A DNA stretch of 64,000 nt, taken from assembly GCF_900188405.1 (NCBI RefSeq), contig NZ_FZOF01000015.1, forward strand, positions 1-64,000, given 5' to 3'. The position numbers were made by a program, and so were the translations under genes. Shown one piece after another: positions 60,480 through 64,000 of this stretch (its first letter is position 1; each line of letters starts with the position of its first letter). The DNA comes from Actinacidiphila glaucinigra (GTDB taxonomy: Bacteria; Actinomycetota; Actinomycetes; Streptomycetales; Streptomycetaceae). The notes beneath the pieces were generated by a model. It was not told where the DNA came from. It saw only the letters and a list, made by a program, of their open reading frames with translations, and did no database searches.

Positions 60480-61433
60480 TCAGCCCAGGCCGATCGCGTC
60501 CAGCTTCGCCCGCAGGTACGTGTGCGAGTCCACCGGCTCGTACGCGTGCCTGCCCACGGGCGCGGGCAGCGGCGTGACGCGGGTGCCGGGGTCGCACTCG
60601 TAGAACCACACCAGCGACATCAGCTCCTCCGCCGGCACGTCGGCCGGCGGGGGCAGCACGCGGTGCCGGCCCGAACGCCAGCGGTCGCCGGTCCAGCGGG
60701 CCATCAGGTCGCCGATGTTGACGGTGAAGGAGTCCGGGGCCCAGGGCGCGTCCTGCCAGCCGTCCTCGTCGGTGTGGACCTGGAGGCCGCCCCTGCCCCG
60801 CTGGCGGTCGAGCACCGTGACCGTGCCGAAGTCGGTGTGCGGGCCGATCCTGAACTGGCCTGGCTCCGGCGGCCCGACCACCTCTGTGCCCGGGTACCAG
60901 TTGATGTTGAAGCCCCAGGTGGGATGGCGGGTGTGCCGGGTGAAAAGGTCCCCGGGGCCGCCCAGGGCGGCGGCCAGCAGCTCCAGCAGGTGGTCGGAGA
61001 GATCGCGCATCCGCGCCACGTACGCGTCCACCAGCGGCCGCAGCCGCGGCGCCTCGTCCGGCCAGACGTTCGGCAGGAACCACTCGGCGTCCACCGCCGG
61101 GTCGCCGCTCGGCTCCTCGGCGGCGAACGACCAGGACTCCTTCAGGTCCGCGGGGGTGGCCGTGCCCTCCGCGTAGCCGTTGGCCTCCGCGCCGGGGCCC
61201 AGCCAGCCCCGGCCGCCCACCCGCACCGCGTACGGCTCCTTGACGGCGGCCGGCAGCCGGAAGAAGCCGCGGGCGGCCTCCCTGATCGCGGCGCGCAGTC
61301 CCGGGTCGACGCCGTGCCCGGTGACCAGCAGGAAGCCGGCCGAGCACAGCGCCTCGTCCACGGTGGCGGCGATGCGGGCCCGGGCGGCGGCGTCACCGCC
61401 GAGCCAGGGCCCGAGGTCGATGGTGGGGATCAC
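60480..61433 (-). CDS. Isopenicillin N synthase-like Fe(II)/2-oxoglutarate oxygenase
   Basis: 317 residues. IPTIDLGPWLGG is the family start; IGPHTDFGTVTVLD has the iron ligands His and Asp, and WRSGRHRVLPPP the second His, with the Arg that binds 2-oxoglutarate probably in that region. Other members act in plant-type hormone, antibiotic and purine metabolism. GTG 61433 overlaps the deaminase stop (GTGA) with GAGGA upstream, so the two enzymes may act in one route, perhaps nucleobase or amino-compound oxidation. Confidence 0.9.
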   Translation of the reverse strand: MIPTIDLGPWLGGDAAARARIAATVDEALCSAGFLLVTGHGVDPGLRAAIREAARGFFRLPAAVKEPYAVRVGGRGWLGPGAEANGYAEGTATPADLKESWSFAAEEPSGDPAVDAEWFLPNVWPDEAPRLRPLVDAYVARMRDLSDHLLELLAAALGGPGDLFTRHTRHPTWGFNINWYPGTEVVGPPEPGQFRIGPHTDFGTVTVLDRQRGRGGLQVHTDEDGWQDAPWAPDSFTVNIGDLMARWTGDRWRSGRHRVLPPPADVPAEELMSLVWFYECDPGTRVTPLPAPVGRHAYEPVDSHTYLRAKLDAIGLG

Positions 61434-61876
61434 GCGCCGATGTCCTCGTTCCACAGGTCGGGACGGGCCGCGACGAAGTCCGTCATCAGGGCGACGCACT
61501 CCGGGTCGTCCAGCAGGACGATCTCCACGCCGTGCTCCGCCAGCCAGTCGTGGCCGCCGTGGAAGGTGCGGGCCTCGCCGATGACCACCCGGGAGATCCC
61601 GAACTGCCGGACCAGGCCGCTGCAGTACCAGCACGGCGACAGCGTGGTCACCATCGTCGTACCGCGGTAGGTGCGCTGCCGCCCGGCGGCGCGGAACGCC
61701 GCCGTCTCGCCGTGCATGGACGGATCGCCGTCCTGTACACGGCGGTTGCGGCCGCGGCCCAGCACCGTGCGGCCGTCCGGGCCGTACAGCGCCGCCCCGA
61801 TCGGGATACCGCCCTCCGCGAGGCCCGCGCGGGCCTCCGCGACGGCCGTCGCCAGCATCGTCCGCGCGTCGTCCAT
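61430..61876 (-). CDS. Cytosine/guanine deaminase-type nucleobase deaminase
   Basis: 148 residues, zinc-dependent deaminase fold. DPSMHGETAAFRAAGRQ has the zinc histidine and catalytic glutamate (HxE), and TTLSPCWYCSGLVRQF the two zinc cysteines (PCxxC). It resembles fungal-type cytosine deaminases; guanine or other amines are also possible. ATG 61876. It is the first gene of a pair with the oxygenase. Confidence 0.88.
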   Translation of the reverse strand: MDDARTMLATAVAEARAGLAEGGIPIGAALYGPDGRTVLGRGRNRRVQDGDPSMHGETAAFRAAGRQRTYRGTTMVTTLSPCWYCSGLVRQFGISRVVIGEARTFHGGHDWLAEHGVEIVLLDDPECVALMTDFVAARPDLWNEDIGA

Positions 61877-61897
61877 GACGCCCAGTGTCCCGCAGGA

Positions 61898-62308
61898 TCA
61901 GCCGCGGGGCTGGTTGTCCTGGCCGTCTCCGGAGCCGCTCTCGCGTTCCCGCAGCTCCTCCTCGCGGCGCCGCAGGTCGGCCTCCCAGCTCTTCAGCAGC
62001 TGCTCGTCCTTCTTGTTCTCCTCGCGGAGCGAGGACAGGAACTCAGGGTTGTCGTCGGGCGCGACCCACTGCGTGCGGTGGTTGCGGTGCCACTCCGAGG
62101 GCGTGCTCCCGCTCGCCGGGGCCGTGCGGTGCTTGCCGGCCACCAGCCAGGCGATCGGGCCGATCAGCACCTCGCCGAAGAGCAGGATGACGATGACCCA
62201 GACGACCTTGGGGAGGCCACGCACCTGCTCCTCGGGCGTGTTGAGGCAGTCGATGAAGGCGTAGATCCACAACGCCAGCACCAGCAGGAACGGGATGTAC
62301 CGGATCAT
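61898..62308 (-). CDS. PLDc_N domain membrane protein
   Basis: 136 residues. Two membrane segments (IPFLLVLALWIYAFIDCL and VVWVIVILLFGEVLIGPIAW), with NTPEEQVRGLPK between, fit the PLDc_N (cardiolipin synthase N-terminal-like) domain, followed by a cytoplasmic tail with KKDEQLLKSWEADLRRREEE, probably a coiled coil. Function unknown; homologues commonly sit beside the menaquinone genes in Streptomyces, as I recall. Confidence 0.85.
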   Translation of the reverse strand: MIRYIPFLLVLALWIYAFIDCLNTPEEQVRGLPKVVWVIVILLFGEVLIGPIAWLVAGKHRTAPASGSTPSEWHRNHRTQWVAPDDNPEFLSSLREENKKDEQLLKSWEADLRRREEELRERESGSGDGQDNQPRG

Positions 62309-62396
62309 CGCGGAGGTGCCCCCCAGGCAGCGGCGGCGGGGCGCGGCAGGGCCCCGGTGACGGGTACAGGGTAGTCCGTGCCGGATACTGGACCGC

Positions 62397-63848
62397 ATGG
62401 CTTACGACGATCTTCGCTCGCTGCTGAGGGCCCTGGAGAAGGAGGGGGACCTCAAGCGCGTCAAGGCAGAGGTCGACCCGTACCTGGAGGTCGGTGAGAT
62501 CGTCGACCGCGTCAACAAGGCGGGCGGCCCGGCGCTGCTGTTCGAGAACGTCAAGGGCTCCTCGATGCCCCTGGCGATGAACGTCTACGGCACCGACCGG
62601 CGGCTGCTGAAGGCGCTCGGCCTCAAGTCCTACGCCGACATCGGCGACCGCATCGGCGGGCTGCTCAAGCCGGAGCTGCCGCACGGCTTCGTCGGCGTGC
62701 GCGAGGCCTTCGGCAAGCTCGCGGGGATGACGCACGTACCGCCGAAGAAGGTGAAGGACGCCCCCGTCCAGGAGGTCGTGCTCACCGGTGACGACGTCGA
62801 CCTGGACGCGCTGCCCGCACTGTTCACCTGGCCCGAGGACGGCGGCTCCTTCTTCAACCTCGGCCTGACGCACACCAAGGACCCCGAGACCGGCGTCCGC
62901 AACCTGGGGCTGTACCGGCTGCAGCGGCACGACCGCCGCACCATCGGCATGCACTGGCAGATCCACAAGGACAGCCGCAACCACTACCAGGTGGCCCAGC
63001 GGCGCGGCGAACGCCTGCCCGTGGCCATCGCCTTCGGCTGCCCGCCCGCCGTGACGTACGCCTCCACCGCGCCGCTGCCGGGCGACATCGACGAGTACCT
63101 CCTCGCCGGCTTCGTCGGGGGCAGGCGCGTCGAGATGGTCGACTGCAAGACCGTGCCGCTGCAGGTGCCCGCCCAGGCCGAGGTGGTCCTGGAGGGCTGG
63201 CTGGAGCCCGGGAAGATGCTGCCCGAGGGGCCGTTCGGCGACCACACGGGCTTCTACACCCCGCAGGAGCCCTTCCCGGCGCTGACCATCGACTGCGTGA
63301 CGATGCGCAGGCGTCCGCTGCTGCAGTCCATCGTGGTGGGCCGGCCGCCGACCGAGGACGGCCCGCTGGGCCGGGCCACCGAGCGCTTCTTCCTGCCGCT
63401 GCTGAAGGTCATCGTGCCGGACATCGTGGACTACCACCTGCCGGAGGCGGGCGGCTTCCACAACTGCGCGATCGTCTCGATCGACAAGAAGTACCCCAAG
63501 CACGCCCAGAAGGTCATGCACGCCGTCTGGGGCGCGCACATGATGTCGCTGACCAAGCTGATCGTCGTGGTCGACGCCGACTGCGACGTGCACAACCTGC
63601 ACGAGGTCGCCTGGCGGGCGCTGGGCAACACCGACTACGCCCGCGACCTGTCGGTCGTCGAGGGTCCCGTGGACCACCTCGACCACTCCTCGTACCAGCA
63701 GTTCTGGGGTGGCAAGGCGGGCATCGACGCGACCCGGAAGCTGCCCGAGGAGGGCTACACCCGCGACGGCGGCTGGCCCGAGATGGTGCTCTCCGACCCG
63801 GAGACCGCCGAGAAGGTCGACCGCCGCTGGAAGGAGTACGGCCTGTGA
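62397..63848 (+). CDS. Menaquinone biosynthesis decarboxylase (UbiD family)
   Basis: 483 residues. The UbiD fold is seen in AYDDLRSLLRALEKEGDLKR at the start, the prenyl-FMN-binding region (GMHWQIHKDSRNHYQ, LPVAIAFGCPPAV), EGPFGDHTGFYTP, and MMSLTKLIVVVDADCDVHNL. In Streptomyces this gene takes part in the futalosine-type menaquinone route by decarboxylation of a naphthoate intermediate. It needs prenylated FMN made by a UbiX-type protein, whose gene is not in view. The stop overlaps the next start (GTGA). Confidence 0.94.
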   Translation: MAYDDLRSLLRALEKEGDLKRVKAEVDPYLEVGEIVDRVNKAGGPALLFENVKGSSMPLAMNVYGTDRRLLKALGLKSYADIGDRIGGLLKPELPHGFVGVREAFGKLAGMTHVPPKKVKDAPVQEVVLTGDDVDLDALPALFTWPEDGGSFFNLGLTHTKDPETGVRNLGLYRLQRHDRRTIGMHWQIHKDSRNHYQVAQRRGERLPVAIAFGCPPAVTYASTAPLPGDIDEYLLAGFVGGRRVEMVDCKTVPLQVPAQAEVVLEGWLEPGKMLPEGPFGDHTGFYTPQEPFPALTIDCVTMRRRPLLQSIVVGRPPTEDGPLGRATERFFLPLLKVIVPDIVDYHLPEAGGFHNCAIVSIDKKYPKHAQKVMHAVWGAHMMSLTKLIVVVDADCDVHNLHEVAWRALGNTDYARDLSVVEGPVDHLDHSSYQQFWGGKAGIDATRKLPEEGYTRDGGWPEMVLSDPETAEKVDRRWKEYGL

Positions 63849-64000
63849 GCGCCGAATCCGCGACCCCGGATCTCTTCGGACCCTCTCCCCGCCCGGACGG
63901 CAAGGTCCGGGCGTTCCTGCGGCTGGTGATGATCGAGCACTCGGTCTTCGCCCTGCCCTTCGCCTACATCGCCGCGCTCAGCGCGATGTTCGCCGAGGAC
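63845..64000 (+). CDS. mqnP: Menaquinone prenyltransferase MqnP, 5' end only
   Basis: The window ends after 52 codons. GTG 63845 overlaps the decarboxylase stop by 4 bases. The visible end MIEHSVFALPFAYIAALSAM is the first membrane helix of UbiA-type prenyltransferases, where the conserved EH-x-x-F-A-L-P stretch begins. It attaches a prenyl chain to the naphthoquinone precursor. The identity rests on the coupled decarboxylase and this short stretch. Confidence 0.82.
   Translation, partial: MSAESATPDLFGPSPRPDGKVRAFLRLVMIEHSVFALPFAYIAALSAMFAED

Noticed and set aside
1-64000. tRNA genes
   Set aside because: I found no cloverleaf-like sequence in the intergenic gaps read by eye; a tRNAscan run would settle it.

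Overview
The window is chromosomal DNA from a Streptomyces. G+C is very high, third codon positions are almost all G or C, and GTG/TTG starts and 4-base stop/start overlaps are common. It also holds genes typical of the genus: the developmental sigma factor BldN with its anti-sigma factor RsbN, Rex beside the haem genes, Tat and lipoprotein export signals, and the futalosine-type menaquinone genes. Gene names come from reading the protein sequences and from memory of the families; no database search was run.

Layout. (1) 1-4.4 kb: the end of an rRNA operon (5S) with its terminator, a secreted HAF-repeat protein, a HAD phosphatase, an MFS transporter and an AcuC-like deacetylase. (2) 4.4-10 kb: a GMC oxidoreductase, an unknown protein, a BdtA-like HTH protein, a 32-residue ribosomal protein of bS22 type, an epimerase and a PlsC-type acyltransferase. 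(3) 10-13.5 kb: rsbN, bldN and a HAD-IB hydrolase. (4) 13.6-20.9 kb: a glutaredoxin, an exonuclease, then rex-hemA-hemC-hemD as one overlapping operon with a Rex operator in its promoter, followed by hemB. (5) 21.3-26.2 kb: a histidine-rich secreted protein, a DUF4253 protein, and the divergent argS and class I lysS.

The stretch from about 26.5 to 52.4 kb looks accessory. It holds a RING-finger/TerD-like protein, a DUF2637 (SpdB-like) membrane protein, three DUF3558-type proteins, RtcB, a TetR regulator divergent from a FAD monooxygenase across a striking 14-bp operator array, a dehydrogenase, a small-molecule kinase with a CebR-like box, a frameshifted DUF429 gene, a MEDS-STAS/anti-sigma kinase pair, and a Pls/PosA-type synthetase operon (small ORF, synthetase, M1 metallopeptidase, mycoredoxin). 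From 52.6 kb conserved genes return: hemL, a histidine phosphatase, a NodB-like lipoprotein, a complete System II cytochrome c maturation set (TlpA/ResA-like, CcdA, ResB, CcsB), a 2-oxoglutarate oxygenase/deaminase pair, and the UbiD-family and prenyltransferase genes of menaquinone synthesis, the last cut by the window edge.

Common themes are haem and respiration (rex, hemA, C, D, B and L, cytochrome c maturation, menaquinone) and development (bldN, rsbN, bdtA). The best candidates for an under-described system are the Pls/PosA operon at 43.9-49.6 kb, the RING/TerD-like protein at 26.5 kb, and the seven-unit 14-bp operator register at 36.3 kb.
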